Assembly (NCBI RefSeq): GCF_002860255.1
Contig: NZ_PGVE01000028.1
Location: 186,001 to 250,000, forward strand
DNA length: 64,000 nucleotides
Source of the DNA: Neobacillus cucumis
Lineage (GTDB): Bacteria > Bacillota > Bacilli > Bacillales > Cytobacillaceae
Reading direction: 5' to 3'
Shown: positions 8,361 to 15,914 of the stretch, one piece after another
Layout: each line of letters opens with the position of its first letter
Numbering within the stretch: the first letter of the stretch is position 1
Notes under the pieces: model-generated
Seen by the model: the letters and a program-made list of their open reading frames with translations, nothing else
Database searches by the model: none
What the model was told of the DNA's origin: nothing
Made by a program: the position numbers and the translations under genes

Positions 8361-9785
8361 ATGCAGCCAATCGCTTTAAAAGAAAAACATGTTTCTAAGG
8401 CACTTTTTCAATTTATTGCACCTTTTTCATTAAAAGCCGGTGCCTCCCGGGAGGTTATCACTTATTTAGAGGAGCTTGATTTTAATCTTTTTCGTTTAAG
8501 CGATATGGAAAGCGAAAATGCCTATTATGGAAATTTCCGTTTAAATCATAGTGAGATGGAAACCTATTTCCTCCCTTTAACGGCAAATATCCTTTTTCCC
8601 ATTGCTCAGCATGAAAAGGGGTTTCAAAGATATTCCAAACAACTTAGTTTGGAGGGGGATTTAAACTTAAAAGATACTATTATTCCTTTTAAAATTCATT
8701 CAATCGATATTGTTACTTGCCCATTTGATTTAGGTTTTTTAACCATTCGGACGGAAATACGAAACAGTTCCCTATCCAATTCCATTGAGTTTGCCAACTG
8801 CATGCGACGACGAAATGGGGACACACTTAAATTTGAGCTTACTATTGACGGAGATACCTATCAAAATTTATTAATGTTCCTAATCAATCAATTTTGCCCA
8901 GATTTATCCAAGCACATGAACAATGATAAAGTACTTTTCTTAGAGAAAAAAAATATGTATGTTCAATCATTACTTTCCCTGAATGAAGAAGAAACCATTG
9001 ATACAGTCGACCTTTATAGATTTGGAACATTATGCAGCTATGATACAGCTGGAAAACCCTTTGTAAATGCCAATAACATGGACTTTATTTCCCAGTTTAT
9101 TCAGGATTACGCATATGACCGATTTGCACCAACAACTAATTATATTGTTGAACAAAACTGTTTTGCTGGTATAACAACCATAGTTAATTCTTGTTCGCAA
9201 ACTCAACGATTTTATGGGTTTTATTATTATGCTCTACTGCTTAATCTTTTCCATAAATTAGTGTTGTTAAAAATAGCAAGTTGCTTTTCGGCTATTCATA
9301 TTGAACAGGATAAAGAGAAAATTGAAAGCTTAAATTATACCCTAAACTCTTTTACATCTAATTACTTTTATACAGTCTATCCGCTGACTTTTGAAGGACA
9401 GGAAATGTTTAGGCTGCTAAGAAAAAGCCTTGGAATTGACCCTTTGTATGCCAACACCAAAGAGATTCTTTTTAGTATAGTAAAGTATGAAGATAACAAT
9501 GTAGCTAAAAAAGACAGTATGTTACTGTTAGTTTTAACGATCTATACCGTGATTTGCGGAATTTTTAGTATGAATCTTTTTACTCATGATTTACAAGGCC
9601 ATATAAAATGGGATCACTTTAAAACCTATAATCCCTTCGAATATTTTGCTGTGTTTATTGTTTTTAGCGGGATGATCGTCGTACTTACTCTTACCATTCA
9701 GGGATTAATACAAGGATATAAGAACCGAAAAAAACGTAAAAAATGGGTTCGTCAAACCGTTTGGTCCTCGAAAAAAAATGGATAG
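8361..9785 (+). CDS. Unknown protein with CorA-like C-terminal hairpin
   Basis: A 474-residue protein I cannot assign by name. Most of it is a soluble mixed domain (about 1-385) with helical predicted character near 285-380, followed by two membrane helices at about 387-406 and 429-451 and a basic tail. The end of the first helix reads CGIFSMNLF. In CorA Mg2+ channels the same place carries GMN, so SMN (403-405) suggests a divergent CorA-superfamily member. A genuine CorA gene follows 78 bases downstream in the same direction. The ribosome site GGAGG is 12 bases from ATG. Transport function is an inference from this hairpin alone. Confidence 0.75.
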   Translation: MQPIALKEKHVSKALFQFIAPFSLKAGASREVITYLEELDFNLFRLSDMESENAYYGNFRLNHSEMETYFLPLTANILFPIAQHEKGFQRYSKQLSLEGDLNLKDTIIPFKIHSIDIVTCPFDLGFLTIRTEIRNSSLSNSIEFANCMRRRNGDTLKFELTIDGDTYQNLLMFLINQFCPDLSKHMNNDKVLFLEKKNMYVQSLLSLNEEETIDTVDLYRFGTLCSYDTAGKPFVNANNMDFISQFIQDYAYDRFAPTTNYIVEQNCFAGITTIVNSCSQTQRFYGFYYYALLLNLFHKLVLLKIASCFSAIHIEQDKEKIESLNYTLNSFTSNYFYTVYPLTFEGQEMFRLLRKSLGIDPLYANTKEILFSIVKYEDNNVAKKDSMLLLVLTIYTVICGIFSMNLFTHDLQGHIKWDHFKTYNPFEYFAVFIVFSGMIVVLTLTIQGLIQGYKNRKKRKKWVRQTVWSSKKNG

Positions 9786-9815
9786 GACAAATCGGGCTTT
9801 TCTTTTTCAGACATT

Positions 9816-9836
9816 CCTTTATAGTAAAGGTATAAT
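9816..9836 (+). promoter_or_regulatory. corA promoter -10 with palindrome in the spacer
   Basis: TATAAT at 9831-9836 is directly preceded by the palindrome CCTTTATAGTAAAGG (9816-9830), which would lie between -35 and -10. The -35 itself (CAGACA near 9808) is weak. The position is typical of a repressor site, but no known regulator is recognised. Confidence 0.4.
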
Positions 9837-9863
9837 GTTGATAAGGAGATAGAAACAGATTTT

Positions 9864-10814
9864 ATGATACGAACAATTGCATTAGACCAAAATAATCAAC
9901 TAGTTAAAGATTTAGAAATAGAAAAAATCGTGAATGGAAATTATCTGTGGTACTGGGTTGATTTTCACCAGCCAACAGAAAAAGAGACGGATTATTTACG
10001 GACTCCCCTCTCTTTTCATCCACTAGCAATTGAAGATTGTATGCACCATATGCAGCGCCCCAAACTCGATTACTATGAAGGATATACATTTTTTGTCACA
10101 CAGACCTTAAATCAATTAGCTACACTTAAAGAAGAAGTAGATTTTTTCTTAGGTAAAAACTATATTATTACCTTTCATCATCAGTCTTGCACGGAGATAG
10201 ATGAAGTCTGGAAACGATTAGTGCTTTCCGAAAATCTTGAAAAATGGGATGCTTCCTATGTGTTTTACTTAATTTTAGATAAGATGGTAGATAATTATTT
10301 CCCTCTTGTGTACCAAATTGAAGATATGTTAAATGAACTGGATGAAAATTCAAAAAGAAGATCAATGGAAGAATTACTCGAGGACTTATTTGATACAAGG
10401 CATAGTTTATTATCCTTAAGACATACGGTTACTCCGATGCGAGATCTTCTATACAGAATTCTGAACGCCCAAAGAGAAACATACATAAAAGGGAGAAGCG
10501 AATATTTTTCTGACATTCATGACCATTTACTTAAACTAACAGAAATGATCGAAGCCAATCGGGAATTAACCACTGATATTCGTGACAGCTATATTTCGTT
10601 AAATTCCCATCAAACCAATCATGTCATGAAAGTTTTAACAGTCATTACCACCATTTTTATGCCGATTACATTCATTGCTGGTTTGTACGGAATGAATTTC
10701 CGCTATATGCCTGAGTTAACGTGGAAATACGGATATCCTTGGGCATTATTTATCATGGCAGTCATTACCATCGGGATGTCTTTATGGTTTAAAAAGAAAG
10801 GCTGGTTTAAATAA
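9864..10814 (+). CDS. corA: CorA family Mg2+ transport protein
   Basis: A 316-residue CorA-type pentameric Mg2+ (or Co2+) channel of the cytoplasmic membrane. The cytoplasmic domain covers about 1-250 with the long stalk helix rich in charged residues. Two membrane helices follow, and the signature YGMN is intact, with GMN at 276-278, then the short MPEL periplasmic loop and a second helix ending in a basic KKKGWFK tail. Length is normal. It is placed directly behind the CorA-like unknown gene; it has its own TATAAT box, so it can be expressed alone. The ribosome site AAGGAG is unusually far (15 bases) from ATG. Confidence 0.93.
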   Translation: MIRTIALDQNNQLVKDLEIEKIVNGNYLWYWVDFHQPTEKETDYLRTPLSFHPLAIEDCMHHMQRPKLDYYEGYTFFVTQTLNQLATLKEEVDFFLGKNYIITFHHQSCTEIDEVWKRLVLSENLEKWDASYVFYLILDKMVDNYFPLVYQIEDMLNELDENSKRRSMEELLEDLFDTRHSLLSLRHTVTPMRDLLYRILNAQRETYIKGRSEYFSDIHDHLLKLTEMIEANRELTTDIRDSYISLNSHQTNHVMKVLTVITTIFMPITFIAGLYGMNFRYMPELTWKYGYPWALFIMAVITIGMSLWFKKKGWFK

Positions 10815-10841
10815 GAGCAATAACAGAAAGGGGTATTGAAA

Positions 10842-11891
10842 GTGGTTCAAATAAATTTAGAGGAAACAATGAAGTTAATAGCTGATTTAGTATCAATTCC
10901 AAGTCCGTCAGGAAATACTAACGAGGTCATTACTTTTGTAGAAAATTTTCTTAAAGAGTTACAGGTTGATACCTACCGTAATCGTAAAGGTGGATTAATT
11001 GCCACCATTGAGGGGAATGATACCCACAGCCATCGGATGCTGACCGCTCATGTTGATACACTAGGTGCGATGGTAAAGGAAGTAAAAGCAAATGGGAGAT
11101 TAAAAATCGACTTAATCGGAGGATTTCGATTTAACTCCATCGAAGGTGAATACTGCCAAATTGAAACTCAGAGCGGCAAAAAATTTACCGGAACCATCCT
11201 CATGCATCAAACTTCTGTTCATGTTTATAAAGATGCAGGTAAAGCAGAGCGAAATCAAGATAATATGGAAATACGTATCGATGAAAAAGTACATACAGTT
11301 GAAGAAGTTCGGGCGCTTGGAATTGAAGTAGGTGATTTTGTCTCGTTTGATCCTCGAGTAGAGGTCACTCCAAGCGGCTACATAAAATCGCGCCATTTGG
11401 ATGACAAGGCAAGTGTCGGCATCCTGCTTCAATTAATAAAACAAATCAAACAAGAAGGAATAAAGTTACCGTATACTACTCATTTTCTGATTTCGAATAA
11501 TGAAGAAATTGGGTACGGCGGAAACTCCAATATCACCCCAGAAACAGTAGAATACCTTGCTGTTGACATGGGGGCAATGGGTGACGGCCAGTCTACCGAT
11601 GAATATACAGTTTCAATCTGTGTAAAAGATTCAAGCGGGCCTTATCATTATAACTTACGCAAACACTTGGTTCGACTTGCCGAAGAAAACCATATTGGTT
11701 ACAAACTCGATATTTATCCTTTCTATGGTTCAGATGCTTCTGCTGCCATTCGCTCTGGACATGATATTATCCACGGCTTAATCGGTCCTGGAATTGATTC
11801 ATCACATGCCTTCGAACGGACCCATGTTTCTTCCATAGAAAATACAGCCAAGCTGTTATATTTTTACGTACAATCCAAACTAGTCATTTAA
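10842..11891 (+). CDS. M42 family metallopeptidase
   Basis: A roughly 349-residue M42 (glutamyl/tetrahedral aminopeptidase, YsdC/FrvX-like) dinuclear metal peptidase, cytoplasmic and acting on short peptides. Metal and catalytic motifs are in order: AHVDTLG, RHLDDKAS, the NNEEIGYGG pair of glutamates, VDMGAMGDGQ and the C-terminal SSHAFERTH. The start is taken as GTG 10842, 8 bases after AAAGGGG; TTG 10836 is too near the ribosome site. The gene follows corA by 27 bases in the same direction and may be cotranscribed. Members of this family often form large tetrahedral assemblies. Confidence 0.92.
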   Translation: MVQINLEETMKLIADLVSIPSPSGNTNEVITFVENFLKELQVDTYRNRKGGLIATIEGNDTHSHRMLTAHVDTLGAMVKEVKANGRLKIDLIGGFRFNSIEGEYCQIETQSGKKFTGTILMHQTSVHVYKDAGKAERNQDNMEIRIDEKVHTVEEVRALGIEVGDFVSFDPRVEVTPSGYIKSRHLDDKASVGILLQLIKQIKQEGIKLPYTTHFLISNNEEIGYGGNSNITPETVEYLAVDMGAMGDGQSTDEYTVSICVKDSSGPYHYNLRKHLVRLAEENHIGYKLDIYPFYGSDASAAIRSGHDIIHGLIGPGIDSSHAFERTHVSSIENTAKLLYFYVQSKLVI

Positions 11892-11908
11892 TACAGGTAT
11901 ATTATGAA

Positions 11909-11938
11909 GGATCAGCCGGAAAACCTTCCGGATGATCC
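11909..11938 (+). terminator. Hairpin after the M42 peptidase gene
   Basis: Strong hairpin: GGATCA...TGATCC outer arms around CCGGAA/TTCCGG. It has only a weak pyrimidine tract (CGCCCTTCCTT), so termination efficiency is uncertain. Confidence 0.5.
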
Positions 11939-12047
11939 GCCCTTCCTTCACTTCATTTAAAATTAATCTCCCTTTGAACACTTTTAATAGAAATTTAATC
12001 TTTATTTTGTATAATTAAATAAATTTGTAGCAGAAGGTGTGAGGAAC

Positions 12048-12632
12048 ATGAAACAAGATTCCCTATCGCATAAAAAAACCGGCTTCCTAGCCAATTTTAT
12101 TCCTAATTCCAAAGAACGGGAAAGAATCAACGTATTTCTTATTATTGCTATTTGTTTAATTTTGGCAGAAGTATTTTATGTTTATCTGTATCGCCAGCAA
12201 TTAATGAGCCAAGATTTTCGGCATTATAAGGGAACATTTAAACAGTTTGGCTCGATTGCGCAAATTGGTTTTTATGTTACTCTGGCTATTTATCCAGTCT
12301 TTTTCCTTTTAAAAAATAAGAAAATTAAAGGATTGAAATGGGGATCCTTCGAATTAAAAACCATCTTACAATTTATTGGAAAGCTGGTTCGGCAGTGGCA
12401 TGTTCCTATTGCTTTATTATCAACAGGAATAGTTTTTCTCCATGTTTACATGGCTCTATTAAGGGGATTTAAGCTGGACTTTACTTATATTTCAGGTATT
12501 ATATCAACCATAACTCTTCTTCCATTAATGTTTATGGGGCTTAAGCGATTCAAAAGAAATGACCGCAATTTGCATTTCAAACTCGCCATCGGTTTCTTAA
12601 TCTTATTTTTTATCCACGCTAACTTCTCTTAG
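12048..12632 (+). CDS. Four-helix membrane protein, likely haem b (ferric-reductase/cytochrome b type)
   Basis: A 194-residue membrane protein of unknown role with four or more helices. Two helices carry histidine pairs at the same spacing: His118 and His132 (WHVP ... LHVY) and His176 and His190 (LHFK ... FIHAN). Two H-x13-H pairs on adjacent helices are the usual way to hold one or two haem b groups across a membrane, as in cytochrome b561, MsrQ/YedZ and ferric-reductase domains. No flavin or molybdenum partner is adjacent; tatA follows by 81 bases. The ATG at 12048 has an AAGGTG site 8 bases upstream; the GTG at 12039 is less likely. The haem function is inferred from histidines only. Confidence 0.78.
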   Translation: MKQDSLSHKKTGFLANFIPNSKERERINVFLIIAICLILAEVFYVYLYRQQLMSQDFRHYKGTFKQFGSIAQIGFYVTLAIYPVFFLLKNKKIKGLKWGSFELKTILQFIGKLVRQWHVPIALLSTGIVFLHVYMALLRGFKLDFTYISGIISTITLLPLMFMGLKRFKRNDRNLHFKLAIGFLILFFIHANFS

Positions 12633-12713
12633 CTTAATATCACTAGTACAATTGAGGAAAAAACGATATAATAGCGGTGGAATAATTACAACTCATCACT
12701 AGGAGATGAAGAA

Positions 12714-12929
12714 ATGCTTTCAAATATTGGTGTTCCCGGTCTGATTTTAATTTTAATTGTGGCTTTAGTTATTTTTGGACCAAACAAACTCCCTGAAATT
12801 GGACGTGCTTTTGGAAAATCGATACGTGAGTTCAAAAAAGCGACCGAAGGAATAGCAGATGATATTAAGGAAGAAATTAAAGAGGATATCGTAGAAGCAA
12901 AGAAAAACTCAATCGATTTAAAAAAATAA
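12714..12929 (+). CDS. tatA: Twin-arginine translocase subunit TatA
   Basis: A 71-residue TatA/TatE protein of the pathway that exports folded, often cofactor-bearing proteins. A single N-terminal membrane helix (about 7-21) is followed by the [23 protein letters not shown] hinge and amphipathic helix, then an acidic/basic tail. AGGAGATG lies just upstream. There is no tatC next to it, so it must work with a TatC encoded elsewhere, as B. subtilis TatAc does. Its partner upstream is the putative haem membrane protein, which suggests a shared role with an exported redox enzyme, though this is only context. Confidence 0.95.
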   Translation: MLSNIGVPGLILILIVALVIFGPNKLPEIGRAFGKSIREFKKATEGIADDIKEEIKEDIVEAKKNSIDLKK

Positions 12930-12936
12930 GAAATGA

Positions 12937-12971
12937 AAGAGGCATCCACAGTATACAAGTGGATGCCTCTT
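12937..12971. terminator. Bidirectional terminator after tatA and the 39-residue gene
   Basis: Perfect 13-bp arms AAGAGGCATCCAC (12937-12949) and GTGGATGCCTCTT (12959-12971) lie between the converging tatA and the small gene. Confidence 0.85.
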
Positions 12972-12974
12972 ACT

Positions 12975-13094
12975 TTACCTCTTTTTTGAAAAGGCCTGGA
13001 ACTGATCCATTAATTTTCTTCTCGCTTTGGGGTTACGAAGCAAATAGGCAGCACCTAAACCAATCGTTGTCATCATCAAATTTTTTCTGTTCAT
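12975..13094 (-). CDS. 39-residue small protein (YtxH/DUF3918-like)
   Basis: A small gene of 39 codons: it starts MNRKNLMMTTIGLGAAYLLR, then a basic helix NPKARRKLMDQFQAF and a KKR end. A strong GAGGAGG site lies 8 bases upstream of ATG, and the stop lies just before a terminator, both of which support a real gene. The short hydrophobic stretch followed by a basic helix suggests membrane association. It resembles small Bacillus proteins of the DUF3918 kind, but I am unsure of the family. Confidence 0.8.
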   Translation of the reverse strand: MNRKNLMMTTIGLGAAYLLRNPKARRKLMDQFQAFSKKR

Positions 13095-13157
13095 TTTACA
13101 ACCTCCTCGAGAAATGCCTTCCTTATCTATTTTCCCTTAAAGCGACGACTTCTAACA

Positions 13158-13191
13158 TAAAAAAAGTCAATTCAAAAAAAGAAATTGACTT
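13158..13191 (-). terminator. Terminator of the secreted helical protein gene
   Basis: Arms AAGTCAATT (13164-13172) and AATTGACTT (13183-13191), with a T tract on the minus strand, follow the stop at 13201. Confidence 0.85.
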
Positions 13192-13200
13192 CTTAACCTT

Positions 13201-13746
13201 TTAAAGAGCGAGTTTTTCTTTCATTAATTGATTATGCTGCTTCGTTTGTTCTAAGAGCTGATTTAAAAGAACGGCTGCTTGTTTGTTATCCTTTTTATCG
13301 ACAGCTATTCTTAATTCATGGAAGGTCTTCCAGTGTCCCATCTCTTTACCGCCATGTGCTTGTTTGATAAATTCCTCTTTTGTCATCTTGCCTGATTCAA
13401 ATTGCTTTTTCAGTTCCTCTATTTTAGCCATTCTTTCTTTTTTCCATTGTTCACGCTTCGCTAAGTTTTCCGGACTCAACCATTGAGTTCGCAGTTTTTT
13501 CTTTTCTTCAAGTACCTTCGTCCATTCTGCCTTCTTATCAGGAGTATACTGTGTTACCCAAACAAGGAGCTTTTGTTCTCTCTCCGCCATCATTGCCTGC
13601 CAATCTTTATGTGTCATATGCTGACGTTTACCACCCTTGCAATCACAAGGCTTATCCTCATGATTTGCAGGTATTCCTCCATTAGCAAATGCAGCAGTAG
13701 GCATTAATAGTAATGTTAAAGTAAGAATGAATCCTTTAAGCTTCAT
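13201..13746 (-). CDS. Secreted charged helical protein of unknown function
   Basis: A 181-residue exported protein. Residues 1-21 are a clear signal peptide ending in AFA. The mature part starts with a Cys/His-containing CDCKGGKRQHMTH segment, then is almost entirely helical and highly charged (many Lys/Glu/Gln), with the low-complexity WKKERMAKIEELKKQFESG and a final leucine/glutamine helix. The layout recalls periplasmic Spy/CpxP-like or spore-former-specific secreted helical proteins, but no motif proves this. It is a single gene with its own terminator. I do not recognise the family. Confidence 0.8.
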   Translation of the reverse strand: MKLKGFILTLTLLLMPTAAFANGGIPANHEDKPCDCKGGKRQHMTHKDWQAMMAEREQKLLVWVTQYTPDKKAEWTKVLEEKKKLRTQWLSPENLAKREQWKKERMAKIEELKKQFESGKMTKEEFIKQAHGGKEMGHWKTFHELRIAVDKKDNKQAAVLLNQLLEQTKQHNQLMKEKLAL

Positions 13747-13898
13747 AACAACTCTCCTTCCAACTGTCTAAATTTTTCCTATAGCTGGGATTATCATTCC
13801 CCGTTTGTCAAAAAAAAATTTACCAAATCGACAAATTTTCAGTAAAAAAATACTTGAGAAATGATACTAATTGACGTATCCTAAAATCAAATAAATAA

Positions 13899-13916
13899 AT
13901 GTGAATTATTTCACAA
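13899..13916. promoter_or_regulatory. Rex operator 1 upstream of ndh
   Basis: ATGTGAATTATTTCACAA matches the Rex consensus TTGTGAA-N4-TTCACAA at 13 of 14 fixed positions. Rex is the NADH/NAD+-sensing repressor. Confidence 0.8.
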
Positions 13917-13957
13917 TAATTCGATAAGGAGCATTGCTCGTTTTTTTATCATTTTTA

Positions 13958-13975
13958 TTGTGAAGAATTTCACAA
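13958..13975. promoter_or_regulatory. Rex operator 2 upstream of ndh
   Basis: TTGTGAAGAATTTCACAA matches TTGTGAA-N4-TTCACAA perfectly. It lies 59 bp centre-to-centre from operator 1 and 47 bases before the ndh start. Confidence 0.85.
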
Positions 13976-14022
13976 AAAAATAGATAAAGATAAATATAAA
14001 TGAGTTTGGAGTGGGGAGTTAA

Positions 14023-15249
14023 ATGAATAAACCAAAAATTGTCATTCTAGGTGCCGGATATGGTGGAATCATCACAAGCAAGAGTCTCGAGAAGTTATTA
14101 AAATCAGGGGAAGCAGATGTTACACTAATTAATAAGCATGAATATCACTACATAACAACACAGCTTCATAAAACAGTTGTCGGAACAGCAGCGGATCGCC
14201 AAATCGCTATGTCTATCCCAAACCTAATTAATCCGAACAAAACTAGATTCTTACAAGCTACTGTATCATCTGTTGACCTTAATGAACAAGAAGTACACCT
14301 TGAAGGCGGTGACACTGTGCCATATGATTATCTGTTAGTTTCACTTGGTTTTGAAGTTGAAACCTATGGAACACCTGGTATAAAAGAAAACGCCTTCGAA
14401 ATTAGAAGCTTTAGAAGTTCAAAAGCAATTTATAATCAAATTATTAAACAATTTAACTTATATAAGCAAGACCAAGATCCTTCCAGGTTAACTTTCGTAG
14501 TAGCTGGAGGAGGTTTTACAGGTGTGGAGCTGCTTGGAGAGTTTGCTGATGGAATGCCCAAATTATGTAAAGAACACAATATACCATTTGAAAAAGTTAA
14601 AATTGTAGCAATTGAAGCGGCATCATCAGTGATTCCCTTCTTCCCTAAACAATCCATTGAGTATACAACCGAAGTTTTAGAAAAGATGAATATTGAATTA
14701 ATCACAGGCAGAAAAATTCTTAAATGCTCCCCTGAAATGGTTGTTATAGAACCTAATTGGGAAATTCCCACTCGAACTTTAATTTGGTCTTGTGGTGTGA
14801 AAGGAAATACAATTGTTCATAATTGGGGACTTCCAATTGTAAGAGGCAAGATTGCTGTTGATTCTTATCTTCGAGTAAAAAACATAAATAATGTTTTTAG
14901 CCTTGGTGATTGCTCCCTTTTTATGAAAGATGAAAAGAACGCCTTAGCACCAACTGCCCAAGTTGCACTGCAACAGGCACCTGTATGTGCGAAAAATATT
15001 GTTGCGTCTCTTCGTGGTGAATCTTTAAAAAAATTTGAATACCACCATAAGGGATCTGTCGCATCGATAGGACTTAAAGTTGGTGTTGGAAAGGTCGGCA
15101 GTCTCAGCCTATCCGGAGTAATAGGAGCCTTCATGAAACTAGTCATTGAAGCTCGTTATCTCTTTAATTTGGGCGGCCCATCCTTAATTATCAAGCAGCA
15201 TTTTGGCGTTGACCGTGCTCCGATAAAAGTAACCGCAAAAGTTAAATAA
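14023..15249 (+). CDS. ndh: Type-2 NADH dehydrogenase (NDH-2)
   Basis: A 408-residue peripheral membrane flavoprotein that passes electrons from NADH to menaquinone without pumping protons. The FAD-binding GxGxxG is GAGYGG near residue 9; the NADH-binding site is VVAGGGFTGVELLGE near 160; the second FAD motif is NVFSLGDCS near 290; the quinone-side AQVALQQA motif follows. The C-terminal hydrophobic helix anchors it to the membrane. B. subtilis has Ndh (YjlD), YumB and YutJ. The two Rex operators in front match the known Rex control of B. subtilis ndh, so high NADH would switch this gene on and it would in turn restore NAD+. Confidence 0.93.
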   Translation: MNKPKIVILGAGYGGIITSKSLEKLLKSGEADVTLINKHEYHYITTQLHKTVVGTAADRQIAMSIPNLINPNKTRFLQATVSSVDLNEQEVHLEGGDTVPYDYLLVSLGFEVETYGTPGIKENAFEIRSFRSSKAIYNQIIKQFNLYKQDQDPSRLTFVVAGGGFTGVELLGEFADGMPKLCKEHNIPFEKVKIVAIEAASSVIPFFPKQSIEYTTEVLEKMNIELITGRKILKCSPEMVVIEPNWEIPTRTLIWSCGVKGNTIVHNWGLPIVRGKIAVDSYLRVKNINNVFSLGDCSLFMKDEKNALAPTAQVALQQAPVCAKNIVASLRGESLKKFEYHHKGSVASIGLKVGVGKVGSLSLSGVIGAFMKLVIEARYLFNLGGPSLIIKQHFGVDRAPIKVTAKVK

Positions 15250-15345
15250 ATGATTTTGGTTCCTTTCAAGGCGTAGGATTCCCCCTCCTATTTGCTAATG
15301 ATTTGATATATCCCAAAAATAATTGCCTTTAATCCCCGAAAGGCG

Positions 15346-15393
15346 AAAACAGCCCTAACCCATCATTCATTCAATGGGATAGGGCTGTTTTTT
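15346..15393 (+). terminator. Terminator of ndh
   Basis: A long near-perfect stem, AAAACAGCCCTA / TAGGGCTGTTTT with inner CCCAT/ATGGG, is followed by T residues. It also faces the converging VOC gene. Confidence 0.9.
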
Positions 15394-15413
15394 ACTATAA
15401 ATAGATACATCTA

Positions 15414-15782
15414 TTAATCCCATTCAAGAAATTCGAGACGGTTGCCGAATGGGTCAAGGACATGGATTCTGCTTGCTCCCGGGAGGTTATCATCTTCTGT
15501 GAATGCTATTTTATGTTCTTTTAAGTGATGCTTTAATCCCTCAATGTTTTCAACGACGAAGGCAGGATGAGCCTTTTTTGCTGGGGAAAATGGTTCCTCA
15601 ATCCCAATATGAAGCTGAAAGGTGGCAAATTCAAACCATACACCGCCACGTTTCGCTAACTCTTCGGGTTTTTCAACCTCAATAAGCCCAAGGATTCCTG
15701 AAAAAAATTCCCTTGCCGTTTGTTCACACCCTTTTGGACCAGCAAGTTGTACATGATCGAGTTTTTTTATCTCAAATGTCAT
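15414..15782 (-). CDS. VOC (glyoxalase/bleomycin-resistance fold) protein
   Basis: A 122-residue single-domain vicinal oxygen chelate protein. The paired beta-alpha-beta-beta-beta modules and likely metal ligands are visible: His in LDHVQLAG, His in FQLHIGIEE, and Glu in NRLEFLEWD. Relatives include glyoxalase I, fosfomycin thiol transferases and dioxygenases; substrate cannot be told from the sequence. The gene is alone, between the ndh terminator and the exporter operon's terminator. Confidence 0.88.
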   Translation of the reverse strand: MTFEIKKLDHVQLAGPKGCEQTAREFFSGILGLIEVEKPEELAKRGGVWFEFATFQLHIGIEEPFSPAKKAHPAFVVENIEGLKHHLKEHKIAFTEDDNLPGASRIHVLDPFGNRLEFLEWD

Positions 15783-15875
15783 TTAGACCCCTCCGTAATT
15801 TAGAGCTTACCATTATTTTATAAAATTAATAATATTCTATCAAATTTTAAGAAGTGTCCATTTAAAATGGTCAAT

Positions 15876-15908
15876 GAAAAAGCTATTCCCATGATTCTAG
15901 GAATAGCT
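15876..15908 (-). terminator. Terminator of the SGNH-ABC exporter operon
   Basis: AGCTATTCC (15881-15889) and GGAATAGCT (15900-15908) pair, with a TTTTTC tract on the minus strand. Confidence 0.85.
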
Positions 15909-15914
15909 AAATGT

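Noticed and set aside
12959..13204. 81-codon plus-strand frame
   Set aside because: It runs antisense through the well-supported 39-residue gene and the terminator next to it.
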